Source: Bacillota bacterium
GTDB lineage: Bacteria > Bacillota > Clostridia > Christensenellales > Aristaeellaceae
NCBI GenBank assembly: GCA_023421395.1
Contig: JAEZTL010000003.1
Location: forward strand, 124,001 to 188,000
Length of the DNA stretch: 64,000 nt
Reading direction: 5' to 3'
Shown here: piece after piece, positions 42,502 through 50,482 of the stretch
Position numbering within the stretch: the first letter of the stretch is position 1
How the letters are laid out: each line of letters opens with the position of its first letter
The notes under the pieces: generated by a model
Databases searched by the model: none
What the model was told of the DNA's origin: nothing
Seen by the model: only the letters and a program-made list of their open reading frames with translations
Program-made: the position numbers and the translations under genes

Positions 42502-43394
42502 TTGCCGGCCTGCGCGGCCTGCGCCACCCGGACGCTGACCACCACGCCCAGGATGACCAGCGCGCCGCCCGCCATATGGCGCCGGGTGAGCGTCTCGCCC
42601 AGCAGGATTACCGAAAACAGCGTGCCGAAGATGGGCACCAGGTTCATCAGAAACGCGGAAGTCGACGGCTTGAGCCGCCTCAGGCCAAAGTTGTACATCA
42701 GGTACGCCGCCACCGAGCACAAAGCGCCCAGGTACAGAAGCATGGCAAGCGACGGCAGATCCGGCGCCTGCCATTTTTTTACCTCGAAGAGCGTGAAGGG
42801 CAGAAAGCCGGCAAAGCCGGCCAGCGTCTGATAAAACGACAGTGTGACCGCCGGAAAGCGCCCCACCACCCTGCGCGTGGAGAAGATGTACGCCGTCCAA
42901 ACGATGCCGGTGCCCAGCAGGATCAGGTTGCCCATGAGCGGGTTCTCCGCGCCTTCGGCCGCCTCCGAGCCCACCGAGATCAGGTACACCCCCACGATCG
43001 CCAGCGCGATGCCCGCCACCTGCCTGAGCGTGATGGGCGTCTTGTATACGATGCGCTCGCCCGCCAGCGTGATCGCCGGGAACGAGGCCACGATCAGCGC
43101 GGCGCTGGACGCCGTGGTCAGCGTCAGCCCCACGTTCTCCAGCAGGAAGTACAGCGTGATGCCCATGAAGCCGCTGAAGGCGATGGGCAGAAATTCCCGC
43201 CACGTGGGACGGACCCGCTCCTTCAGCACCCTGCGCGCGACCCAGAGCAGAATCAGCGCCACAAAAAAACGCGCCGCCGCCAGCGTGATCGGCGCGAACG
43301 TGCGGTATGCCACCTTTGTGGCGATGAAAGACGAGCTCCAGATGATGAGCGCGCCCACCGTCGCGAGGTAGTGCCAGCCGTTTTTTTCGTTCAT
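42489..43394 (-). CDS. EamA/DMT-family transporter
   Basis: A 301-residue membrane protein with ten hydrophobic segments in two EamA repeats (LIIWSSSFIATKVAYR at the start of the first, TGIVWTAYIFSTRRVVGR at the second). Members export amino acids, sugars or metabolites. The start is the ATG of MNEKNGWH with AAAGGAG upstream; the open frame runs 27 residues further. It ends in Ala/Gln-rich residues. The 3' end overlaps the convergent ASCH gene. Confidence 0.9.
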   Translation of the reverse strand: MNEKNGWHYLATVGALIIWSSSFIATKVAYRTFAPITLAAARFFVALILLWVARRVLKERVRPTWREFLPIAFSGFMGITLYFLLENVGLTLTTASSAALIVASFPAITLAGERIVYKTPITLRQVAGIALAIVGVYLISVGSEAAEGAENPLMGNLILLGTGIVWTAYIFSTRRVVGRFPAVTLSFYQTLAGFAGFLPFTLFEVKKWQAPDLPSLAMLLYLGALCSVAAYLMYNFGLRRLKPSTSAFLMNLVPIFGTLFSVILLGETLTRRHMAGGALVILGVVVSVRVAQAAQAGNQAG

Positions 43395-43499
43395 AAAGGC
43401 TCCTTTGCCTTGGCGATAGAAATCCGCTTTGCGGCTTTTTGCCGATGTTTGGAACGGGACGGTTTCACCGGGCAATGAAAAACCCTTTGCAACTATTCA

Positions 43500-43700
43500 T
43501 TGCGTGAAAACCGATTCGGATACGCTTTCCCCGTCAGCCGGGCTTGCCTGGCCTTTTGGGGGAAAGCCCAATCCGCGTGCCGCCGGATTTGATGAAACGT
43601 AGAGAGGGCTTCGGCCCTCTCTACACGCTTCCGGGGTTGGGATTTACGCGCCGATCGCCGCCCTTTTCCTTGAGGTCCGGGGCGCAGCCCCGATTCATCG
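43500..43700. repeat. Dispersed intergenic repeat (family 2) with UUCG hairpin
   Basis: The block near 43525-43595 shares CGCTTTCCCC, GCCGGG, GGAAAGCC, AATCCGC and GCCGCCGGATTTGA with 6090-6170. A perfect 11-bp hairpin follows: GTAGAGAGGGC (43599-43609), loop TTCG, GCCCTCTCTAC (43614-43624), which is the very stable C(UUCG)G type. A GGGGCGCAGCCCC palindrome is near 43679. The whole 43395-43756 gap holds no gene. Confidence 0.65.
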
Positions 43701-43756
43701 AAGGAAGCCGGTGGGAGGACAGGTGCGCCCGCAGGCTGCCCATACCGCGATACGCG

Positions 43757-44461
43757 CTATGCGCCGAGATACGCCTTTCGGACCTTGTCATCCTCCATCA
43801 GCTCGGCCGCGGTGCCGGTCATCACGATGGTACCCGTCTCCAGCACGTAGGCGCGGTCGGACACCGAAAGCGCCATGCGCGCGTTCTGCTCCACCAGAAG
43901 GATCGTGATCCCCTGCTGGTGCAGCGAGCCGATGATGCGGAAGATCTCCTTGACCAGGATGGGCGATAAGCCCATCGAAGGCTCGTCCATCAGGAGGATC
44001 TTGGGGTTGGTCATCAGCGCGCGGCCGGTGGCCAGCATCTGCTGCTCGCCGCCGGACAGCGTGCCCGCCACCTGCCGGGCCCGCTCCTTGAGCCGGGGGA
44101 AGCTTTGAAACACCATGTCCACATTGGCTTCCACCCGTGCCTTGTCGCTGAGCGAATAAGCGCCCATCTTCAGGTTCTCCAGCACCGTCATGCGGCTGAA
44201 CACGTGCCGCCCCTCGGGCACGTGGGCCAGGCCCATCCCGATGATGCGGTTGGGCTCCACCTTGCGAAGGTCGCGCCCGTCCAGCGAAATTTCGCCGGAG
44301 GTGGCGCGGTTGAGCTGCGAGATGGTGCGCAGGATCGTGGTCTTTCCCGCGCCGTTGGCGCCGATCAGCGACACGATCTCGCCGTCGCCGACGGTGATGG
44401 ACACGCCCTTGATGGCGTGGATCGCGCCGTAGTGTACGTGCAGGTCTTGAACTTTCAGCAT
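43757..44461 (-). CDS. livF: Branched-chain amino acid ABC transporter ATPase, LivF
   Basis: A 234-residue cytoplasmic ATPase; length matches LivF. Walker A GANGAGKTTILRTI near residue 36, signature LSGGEQQMLATGRAL and Walker B ILLMDEPSMGLSP are present. It is the last gene of the operon livK-livH-livM-livG-livF and pairs with LivG. It starts 11 bases after livG ends. Confidence 0.95.
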   Translation of the reverse strand: MLKVQDLHVHYGAIHAIKGVSITVGDGEIVSLIGANGAGKTTILRTISQLNRATSGEISLDGRDLRKVEPNRIIGMGLAHVPEGRHVFSRMTVLENLKMGAYSLSDKARVEANVDMVFQSFPRLKERARQVAGTLSGGEQQMLATGRALMTNPKILLMDEPSMGLSPILVKEIFRIIGSLHQQGITILLVEQNARMALSVSDRAYVLETGTIVMTGTAAELMEDDKVRKAYLGA

Positions 44462-44471
44462 GCTGCCCCTC

Positions 44472-45233
44472 CTACTCGCCCAGATAGGCCGCGATCACCT
44501 TGGGGTTGTGCGCAATTTCCTCGGGCAACCCCTCGGCGATGACCTCGCCGTAGTCGATCACGACGATCCGCTCGCAGATGTTCATCACCAGGCTCATGTC
44601 GTGCTCGATGAGCAGGATCGCGATGTTGAAGCGGCTGCGGATGATGTTGATGCACTCGAGAAGCTCCGCCGTCTCCGTGGGGTTCATGCCGGCGGCGGGC
44701 TCGTCCAGGAGCAGCATCTTCATGTCGGTGGCCAGCGCGCGGGCGATCTCGAGCCTTCGCTGCTGGCCGTAGGGCAGGTTTTCCGCCGTCCAGTCGGCCT
44801 TCGACTGCAGGTTGAAGACGCCCAGCAGATCCATCGCCTTTTCGTAGATCCGCTGTTCCTCCTGATAGTAGCGGCCGTTTCGCAAAAGCATGCCGCCCAG
44901 GCCGTATTTTACCTTGGGGGTGAAGGAAATCAGCACGTTTTCCAGAACCGTCATCTTTTTGAAGAGGCGGATGTTCTGGAACGTGCGCGCCACGCCGGCG
45001 GCCACGATCTCATGGGTTTTTCGGCCGTTGAGCTTCTGCCCGTAGAGGAAGAATTCGCCCTCGGTGGGCTTGTACACGCCGGTGAGCAGGTTGAATACCG
45101 TGGTCTTTCCCGCGCCGTTGGGGCCGATCAGGCCCACCAGTTCGCCCTCGCCGATGTCGATGCTAAAGTGCTGCACGGCCTTCAGGCCGCCGAACGCGAT
45201 GCCCAGGTTGACGGCTTTCAGAACGCTCTTCAT
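44472..45233 (-). CDS. livG: Branched-chain amino acid ABC transporter ATPase, LivG
   Basis: A 253-residue ATPase with Walker A GPNGAGKTTVFNLLTG, signature YGQQRRLEIARAL and Walker B MLLLDEPAAGMNPTE, all LivG-typical. ATG 45233 is chosen because AGGCGG lies 8 bases upstream; an in-frame GTG at 45242 is the alternative. It starts one base after the livM stop, so translation is probably coupled. Confidence 0.94.
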   Translation of the reverse strand: MKSVLKAVNLGIAFGGLKAVQHFSIDIGEGELVGLIGPNGAGKTTVFNLLTGVYKPTEGEFFLYGQKLNGRKTHEIVAAGVARTFQNIRLFKKMTVLENVLISFTPKVKYGLGGMLLRNGRYYQEEQRIYEKAMDLLGVFNLQSKADWTAENLPYGQQRRLEIARALATDMKMLLLDEPAAGMNPTETAELLECINIIRSRFNIAILLIEHDMSLVMNICERIVVIDYGEVIAEGLPEEIAHNPKVIAAYLGE

Positions 45234-45234
45234 G

Positions 45235-46287
45235 TCAGGCACCGCCTTTCGTGGCCCCGGTTCCGGCTTTTCGGCCCCGCTCGAACAGGAGCCGGTACAG
45301 CGAAAATTCGTAGGTCCCCACCAGGCCGGTGGGCCGGAAGATCATGACCATGACCAGCACCACCGAATACACCAGCATGCGGTTGTCGCCGAAGGAGCGC
45401 AAAAGCTCCGGCAGCGCCGTGAGAATCACCGTCGCGCCGATGGAGCCGGTCAAGGACCCCATGCCGCCCAGCACCACCATGATGACCATCTCGGTGGAGC
45501 GCATGAACGAAAAGTCGCCCGGCTGCAGCGTGCCGGTGCCGCGGTGGGCGAAGATCGCACCCGCGACCCCCGCGAAAAGCGCCGACAGCGTGAAGGTCAG
45601 CACCTTGTAGAAGGTGGTGTTGAGCCCCACGGAGGCCGCGGCGATGTCGTCGTCCCGGATGGCCATGATCGCGCGCCCAAACTTTGAGCGCACAAAGCAG
45701 TACATCGCGGCCACGCACAAGACCATGATCCAGAACACCAGGTAGAGGTCGTTCATCTTCATGATGCCGATCAGCGCCTGGCCAGCCTGGCCCTGAGCGA
45801 GGCCCTTGCCGCCCGCCGCGGGGATGTTCTGGATGGCGACGCGGATGATCTCGCCAAAACCCAGCGTGATGATCGCCAGGTAGTCGCCCCGGAGCCGGAG
45901 CGCCGGGATGCCCACGAGCAGCCCGAAAAGCGCCGCCATCAGGGCGCCCGCGACGAGGCCGATGGCAAACATCAGAACGTTTGGCAGCGGCGCCATCTGC
46001 CCGGCCTTGATGGCGTTCACCATGGCCTTGGTGACCAGCGCGGAGGTGTACGCGCCGATGGCCATAAAGCCCGCGTGGCCCAGCGCCAGCTGGCCGAGGA
46101 AGCCCAGCGTCAGGTTGAGGGATGTGACCACGATGATCGTAAAGCAGGTTTGCAGCAGGATGGTGCGGATGTAGGTATTCACCATCCCGGAGTGGTCCAG
46201 AAGCACCAGGATCACAAACACCAGCGCCACGCCCATGAGGGTGACGAGATGCTTTTTGCGCTCGAGGGAGGGATTGAGCATGTTCAT
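45235..46287 (-). CDS. livM: Branched-chain amino acid ABC transporter permease, LivM
   Basis: A 350-residue membrane subunit with about eight to ten helices. The conserved text LRLRGDYLAIITLGFGEIIRVAIQN and the cytoplasmic loop AASVGLNTTFYKVLTFTLSA are LivM hallmarks. Start options at 46290 (GTG), 46287 (ATG) and 46281 (ATG) cannot be separated firmly, because the AGGTG ribosome site partly overlaps the first. It follows livH directly. Confidence 0.93.
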   Translation of the reverse strand: MNMLNPSLERKKHLVTLMGVALVFVILVLLDHSGMVNTYIRTILLQTCFTIIVVTSLNLTLGFLGQLALGHAGFMAIGAYTSALVTKAMVNAIKAGQMAPLPNVLMFAIGLVAGALMAALFGLLVGIPALRLRGDYLAIITLGFGEIIRVAIQNIPAAGGKGLAQGQAGQALIGIMKMNDLYLVFWIMVLCVAAMYCFVRSKFGRAIMAIRDDDIAAASVGLNTTFYKVLTFTLSALFAGVAGAIFAHRGTGTLQPGDFSFMRSTEMVIMVVLGGMGSLTGSIGATVILTALPELLRSFGDNRMLVYSVVLVMVMIFRPTGLVGTYEFSLYRLLFERGRKAGTGATKGGA

Positions 46288-46290
46288 CAC

Positions 46291-47208
46291 CTACACTTTC
46301 TCGCCGACGTTCTTGCCCATAATGCCGGCCGGCTTGACCAGGAGCACGATGATCAGGATGCCGAACACGATGGCGTCCGAAAACGCCGAGGTGATCACGC
46401 CGCCGGTCAAAGTGCCGATGTATGCCTTGGAGAGGCTCTCCACGATGCCCACCACAATGCCGCCCAGCATCGCGCCGGGGATGATGCCGATGCCCCCCAG
46501 CACCGCCGCGACGAAGGCCTTCAGGCCCAGCATGTAGCCCATGGTGGTGGTCACCTGGTTGTACTGCGCGCAGTACATGAGGGACGCCACCGCCGCGAGG
46601 CCCGCGCCGATGCCGAAGGTCAATGTGATGGTTCTATTGACGCTCACACCCATGAGGTTCGAGGCGTCCTTGTCCTCGCTCACGGCGCGCATCGCCTGGC
46701 CCGCCTTGGTGTACTTGACAAACAGCGAAAGTCCGACCATCATCACCACGCCGATGGCGATGGTCAGAAGCGTATTGACGCTGAAACCTCCCACGCTGTC
46801 CACGCTGAACTTGAAGATGGTGCCCACCTGCTTGGGCGAAGCGGTAAAGAGCTTCTGCGCCAGGTTCTCCAGAAAAAGGCTCATGGCGATGGCGGTGATC
46901 AGCGACGACATGTTGTTGCCGCGCCTTCGGACCGGGCTGTAGGCCAGCTTTTCCACCAGCATGCCGACGATCGCGCACACGATCACCGCCAGCACGACGG
47001 CCGTCCACGCGGGCATGCCGGCGGCCATCATCAGCGGGATGGTGAACACCAGCGTATACCCGCCCACCATGATGAAATCCCCGTGGGCGAAGTTGATCAG
47101 CCGGATGATGCCATACACCATCGTGTACCCGAGCGCGATCAGCGCGTAGATGGACCCCACGCGCAGTCCGTTGATCAGCTGCTGAATGAATAGCGACAGT
47201 CCGTTCAT
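46291..47208 (-). CDS. livH: Branched-chain amino acid ABC transporter permease, LivH
   Basis: A 305-residue membrane subunit. Typical LivH features are QQLINGLRVGSIYALIALGYTMVYGIIRLINFAHGD near the start, and MRAVSEDKDASNLMGVSVNRTI as the ATPase-contacting loop. The start is placed at MNGLSLFIQQ; the frame extends 21 residues upstream into the region of the terminator hairpin. It is separated from livK by that hairpin. Confidence 0.94.
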   Translation of the reverse strand: MNGLSLFIQQLINGLRVGSIYALIALGYTMVYGIIRLINFAHGDFIMVGGYTLVFTIPLMMAAGMPAWTAVVLAVIVCAIVGMLVEKLAYSPVRRRGNNMSSLITAIAMSLFLENLAQKLFTASPKQVGTIFKFSVDSVGGFSVNTLLTIAIGVVMMVGLSLFVKYTKAGQAMRAVSEDKDASNLMGVSVNRTITLTFGIGAGLAAVASLMYCAQYNQVTTTMGYMLGLKAFVAAVLGGIGIIPGAMLGGIVVGIVESLSKAYIGTLTGGVITSAFSDAIVFGILIIVLLVKPAGIMGKNVGEKV

Positions 47209-47250
47209 GTACTGAAACACCCTTTCATCGGCCGGCCCGTCCCGGCGCAA

Positions 47251-47298
47251 GGTGAAAAATAAGGAAAGCATGGGGCGGACTTTCGGTCCGCCCCATGC
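47251..47298 (-). terminator. Terminator or attenuator between livK and livH
   Basis: A perfect 13-bp stem, GCATGGGGCGGAC (47268-47280) with GTCCGCCCCATGC (47286-47298), loop TTTCG. On the minus strand it is followed by TTTCCTTATTTTT. It lies after livK and before livH, so it should end most transcripts and let some read through to the permease genes. Confidence 0.82.
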
Positions 47299-47355
47299 GT
47301 CGTCCGGTTGGCAGTCACTTCTGCCGCCCGCGGCGCCTCAGGGCATCCGCGCGGC

Positions 47356-48507
47356 TTACCCGATGTACTTGTAGAAGGAAGCGGCGCCGTCCTTGTACTG
47401 AAGCACCGCGCACTGCTTGATGGGCGTGCCGGTCTCGTCCAGCGTGAAGGAGCCGGTGACGCCGGAGAAGCTCATGCCCTTCATGGCTTCGATGATGGCG
47501 GCGGTGTCGTCCGAGCCGGCCTTGTCGATGGCCTGGGCCAGCATGTAGACGGAGTCATAGCCCAGCGCGGCCAGCGCGGTCAGGCTCGCGGCGCCGAAGG
47601 TATCGGTGTAGCTCTTCACGAAGCCCTGCACCACCTCGGACGGATCGTCCGGCGCGTAGTGGTTGGTGAAGTAGCAGTTGTCGTACAGGCTCTTGTCCTC
47701 AACCATCGTGTTCTGGGTGCCGTCCCAGCCGTCCGCGCCGACAAAGGCGCCGGTGAAGCCGGCCGCGCGGGCCTGCGGCACGATGTATGGGCCAATGGTG
47801 TCATAGTAGTAGGGGGCGAAGATCAGCTCGGCGCCGGAGGCGACGATGTTGGTCAGCTGTGCGGTATAGTCGGTGTCCGCCACGCCGGAGGAGCTCTCCG
47901 TGGCGACGATCTCAAGGCCCAGGTCGGGCGCGGCCTTCTTGAACGCCTCGTACAGGCCCGCGGAATACGGGTCGCCGGAGGCGTACAGGATCGCGACCTT
48001 CTTGGCGCCCAGGTCCACGGCGATCTTCGCGCCGACTTCGCCCTGATAGGAGTCGCGGAAGCAGGCGCGGAATACGCTGGTGGTGCCGTCGGTGACGGTA
48101 TCCGCCGTGGCGGTGGGCGTCAGCAGCAGCATGCCTTCGGAGTCGGCCAGCGTGGCCAGGCCCGCGGTCACGCCCGAGGTGACCGAGCCGATGATGGCCT
48201 TGGCGCCGTCGGAAACCAGTTTGTTGAAGGCGTTGGCGCCTTCGGTGGAATCGGCCTTATCGTCCATGTAGGCGATGACTTCCAGCGGACGGCCACCCAG
48301 TACGCCGCCCTTGGCGTTGATTTCATCAATCGCCAGCTTGACGCCGTTGGAGGTGGATTCGCCGTAGGTGGCGAGATTTCCGGTCATCGGCATCGTGACG
48401 CCGATCTTGACCGGCTCGCCGGTGGCGGCGGCCAGCGCAGTGGCGGGCATCAGCATGAGGCCGGCGACCATCGCGAGGCAGAGCACGAGGGACAGGGTTT
48501 TCTTCAT
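47356..48507 (-). CDS. livK: Branched-chain amino acid ABC transporter substrate-binding protein, LivK
   Basis: A 383-residue type I periplasmic-fold binding protein with signal peptide MKKTLSLVLCLAMVAGLML and an Ala-rich cleavage region near residue 27. The mature N-terminus GEPVKIGVTMPMTGNLATYGES and GVKLAIDEINAKGGVLG are typical of Leu/Ile/Val-binding proteins. GGGAGGAA sits 6 bases before ATG 48507. It is transcribed from a near-consensus promoter and is followed by a terminator, so it should be the most abundant product of the operon. Confidence 0.95.
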   Translation of the reverse strand: MKKTLSLVLCLAMVAGLMLMPATALAAATGEPVKIGVTMPMTGNLATYGESTSNGVKLAIDEINAKGGVLGGRPLEVIAYMDDKADSTEGANAFNKLVSDGAKAIIGSVTSGVTAGLATLADSEGMLLLTPTATADTVTDGTTSVFRACFRDSYQGEVGAKIAVDLGAKKVAILYASGDPYSAGLYEAFKKAAPDLGLEIVATESSSGVADTDYTAQLTNIVASGAELIFAPYYYDTIGPYIVPQARAAGFTGAFVGADGWDGTQNTMVEDKSLYDNCYFTNHYAPDDPSEVVQGFVKSYTDTFGAASLTALAALGYDSVYMLAQAIDKAGSDDTAAIIEAMKGMSFSGVTGSFTLDETGTPIKQCAVLQYKDGAASFYKYIG

Positions 48508-48619
48508 TGGGGTTCCTCCCTTCAATGTTCCGGTGAACATCGTCTCGCCTGGGGGTTACAAAAAGGGCAATGGAAATTAAACCATGCGCCCTGCATGTTA
48601 AACCCCATTGCTTGCGTAG

Positions 48620-48648
48620 ATTATACTATGCCCCCCCACCCATGTCAA
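48620..48648 (-). promoter_or_regulatory. Strong promoter of livK
   Basis: On the minus strand TTGACA (48648-48643) and TATAAT (48625-48620) are perfect matches to consensus with a 17-base spacer. The 5' leader to livK is about 105 bases. Confidence 0.92.
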
Positions 48649-48834
48649 TAGATCATGAATGTTAACTAACGTAAAATTGCAGATTGCGCCGAAATTCTGC
48701 AAGCGATTCCGTCATTTTCCGGGTATTTCTCCGGGAGGATGCATCACGCCGTCTGGTTTCCACCGAAACCACGCGGCCGGGACATGTATAAACAACGCGG
48801 GAGGCATCACGGCGCGCCACGTTGCCGCGGCCCT

Positions 48835-49725
48835 TCACAGCGCGGTGAAAACGCCCGCCATTCCCTCCGGAGGCAGCGCCGAAACCCGCGCCGCCACATC
48901 GGCCGCCAGCGCGCGGAGCAGCGCCCGCCCATCGCCTTCCGCCAGGCCGTCCGCCGCGCGGCGAAGGCCCGCGGCAAAGCTCCGTTCGCCCAGTCGGCGC
49001 GCACGCGCAAAGAGGCGCACGCCGTCCTCCGGGGATACGTGGAGCGCGGCGGGGTCCTTTCCCAGCATCAAAAGCCCCAGCGCGTTGGCCGCCGCCGGTT
49101 CGAACAGGTTCACCACCTGCTCCCGCGGGTCGCGAAAGTGCCGCCCGTGCAGCCGGACGATCCGGTCAAACGGGAGCCTGGCGAGGAATGCGTTCTCGAG
49201 CCGCCATTCCCAAAGGTAGCTTTCGATATACCGCACGCCCGAGCCCTCCGCCGGGCGGAACAGCGGATAGTCGATCATCGCCGGGATGTCGTGGGCGAAG
49301 AGGTCCGGCCGGTACGCGTGGAAGAAACCGCCGATGCTTTGCAGCGTGTCCCGGTAGGCCAGGTTCTCAAAGGGCAGCGCCTCCCGAAGCGCCCGGTCGT
49401 AGGCCGCCTTCGCGTGGAAGATCCGCCGGACGAGCCTTTGAAAGCCCGCCCGGTACAGCGCGGCGAGGGGCTTGTCCAGCAGAAGGCGCGCGGCTCCGTC
49501 CGCCGGAAGCGGCTCCAGCGCCTGCGAGACGACAAAGCATAATGACCGGAGGAGTTCCTGCGCCTCTTCGGCGCGGATGCTGGAATCCCCTCGGGAGAGC
49601 ACCGCCGCTTTTTCGGAAAGCAGCGTCCACAGCTCGTTCATGACGCGGCGCGCCGCGCCCTCCGGCAGCGCGCCGGCCGCGGGCCCCAGCCATGGGGCCA
49701 GTTCGCGCGTTATTCCTCCGTCCAA
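48835..49725 (-). CDS. Uncharacterised protein, possibly DUF6179
   Basis: A 296-residue soluble, Arg/Leu/Ala-rich, largely helical protein. I do not recognise catalytic motifs. The pairing with the DUF6323-like gene just upstream resembles a clostridial gene pair in which this partner is DUF6179; that is from memory and untested. It overlaps its neighbour by 16 bases, so the two are surely cotranscribed and coupled. Visible text includes an acidic SPEDGVRLFARARRLGER near the C-terminus. Confidence 0.7.
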   Translation of the reverse strand: MDGGITRELAPWLGPAAGALPEGAARRVMNELWTLLSEKAAVLSRGDSSIRAEEAQELLRSLCFVVSQALEPLPADGAARLLLDKPLAALYRAGFQRLVRRIFHAKAAYDRALREALPFENLAYRDTLQSIGGFFHAYRPDLFAHDIPAMIDYPLFRPAEGSGVRYIESYLWEWRLENAFLARLPFDRIVRLHGRHFRDPREQVVNLFEPAAANALGLLMLGKDPAALHVSPEDGVRLFARARRLGERSFAAGLRRAADGLAEGDGRALLRALAADVAARVSALPPEGMAGVFTAL

Positions 49726-50153
49726 GGCGCCTCCTCCTCCCAGCCGCGGAGCACCTCGCCCAGCGTGGCGCCGTTCAGGCGCTCCAGCGAACCCCGGGCT
49801 TCGTCAAAACGCAGGCGCATGTTCTCGATCAGCGCCTCATCCGGGATCAGCCCGTCCGCCTCGTTCCGTAAATAGTAGAAGGAATCGATCAGCTCGCAGA
49901 CGGTCTCCTCGTACTCCTCCCGCCGGATGTAGGGCGAATCGCAGAACGCCTCGACCAGCGCGCACAGGATGCCGCCGCCAAACTCCATCCGGCCCGCGTC
50001 CAGAAGCGCCCGGTCGCGCCGATTCAGAATCCGCCCGATCTGCCCGGGCGACAGCGCCAGCCCATAGCGCGCCGTCACCGCGTTGGCGCGCATCAGTTCC
50101 AGCGCCGCGCCCGAGCGCGCCAGGGCCGCGGCCGCCCGCTCGAAATCCGCCAT
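49710..50153 (-). CDS. Uncharacterised protein, DUF6323-like
   Basis: A 147-residue, mainly helical soluble protein. Text such as YGLALSPGQIGRILNRRDRALLD, GRMEFGGGILCALVEAF and SPYIRREEYEETVCELIDSFYYL with a later LIPDEALIENMRLRFDE matches my recollection of DUF6323 proteins. ATG 50153 is chosen because GGGAGGG is 6 bases upstream, whereas it touches the ATG at 50159. It is first of a two-gene unit divergent from the second dipeptide operon. Confidence 0.72.
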   Translation of the reverse strand: MADFERAAAALARSGAALELMRANAVTARYGLALSPGQIGRILNRRDRALLDAGRMEFGGGILCALVEAFCDSPYIRREEYEETVCELIDSFYYLRNEADGLIPDEALIENMRLRFDEARGSLERLNGATLGEVLRGWEEEAPWTEE

Positions 50154-50215
50154 GATCATCCCTCCCCGCCGATCCCTGTGGCCCATTATAGCCGCGCCGC
50201 GCCGGCGGACAAGCC

Positions 50216-50244
50216 TTGACTTTTTCCCTGTTTTGTGGTATGAT
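50216..50244 (+). promoter_or_regulatory. Promoter upstream of a short leader transcript
   Basis: TTGACT (50216-50221) and TATGAT (50239-50244) with a 17-base spacer. A terminator follows only about 45 bases after the -10 element. Confidence 0.75.
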
Positions 50245-50261
50245 ATGAGCGTTGTGAACGG

Positions 50262-50295
50262 CGCTTTTCCGAAGTTTAACGGAAGGGCGTTTTTT
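50262..50295 (+). terminator. Terminator-like hairpin in the dpp leader region
   Basis: CGCTTTTCCG (50262-50271) pairs with CGGAAGGGCG (50280-50289, one G-T pair) and is followed by six T residues, then GTTTTT. It would make a transcript of about 45 bases from the promoter at 50216 or act as an attenuator. Confidence 0.7.
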
Positions 50296-50401
50296 GTTTT
50301 TACGGCCGCCGCACCGCGGATTTGTTGTTTTCATAGCGGCTAAACGGGTGTTTTTGACCAATCCGGCCGCCTCCAAAACACGAAGGACCCGGCCGGGGGG
50401 A

Positions 50402-50430
50402 TTGCAAACGTGCGGATTCACCGGTATAAT
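50402..50430 (+). promoter_or_regulatory. Proximal promoter of the second dipeptide importer
   Basis: TTGCAA (50402-50407) and TATAAT (50425-50430) with a 17-base spacer, about 52 bases before ATG 50483. Confidence 0.8.
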
Positions 50431-50482
50431 ACAAATTGTATCCCCGGTAAAAAAACTGTTCTGGTCAGGGAGGAGAATCGCA

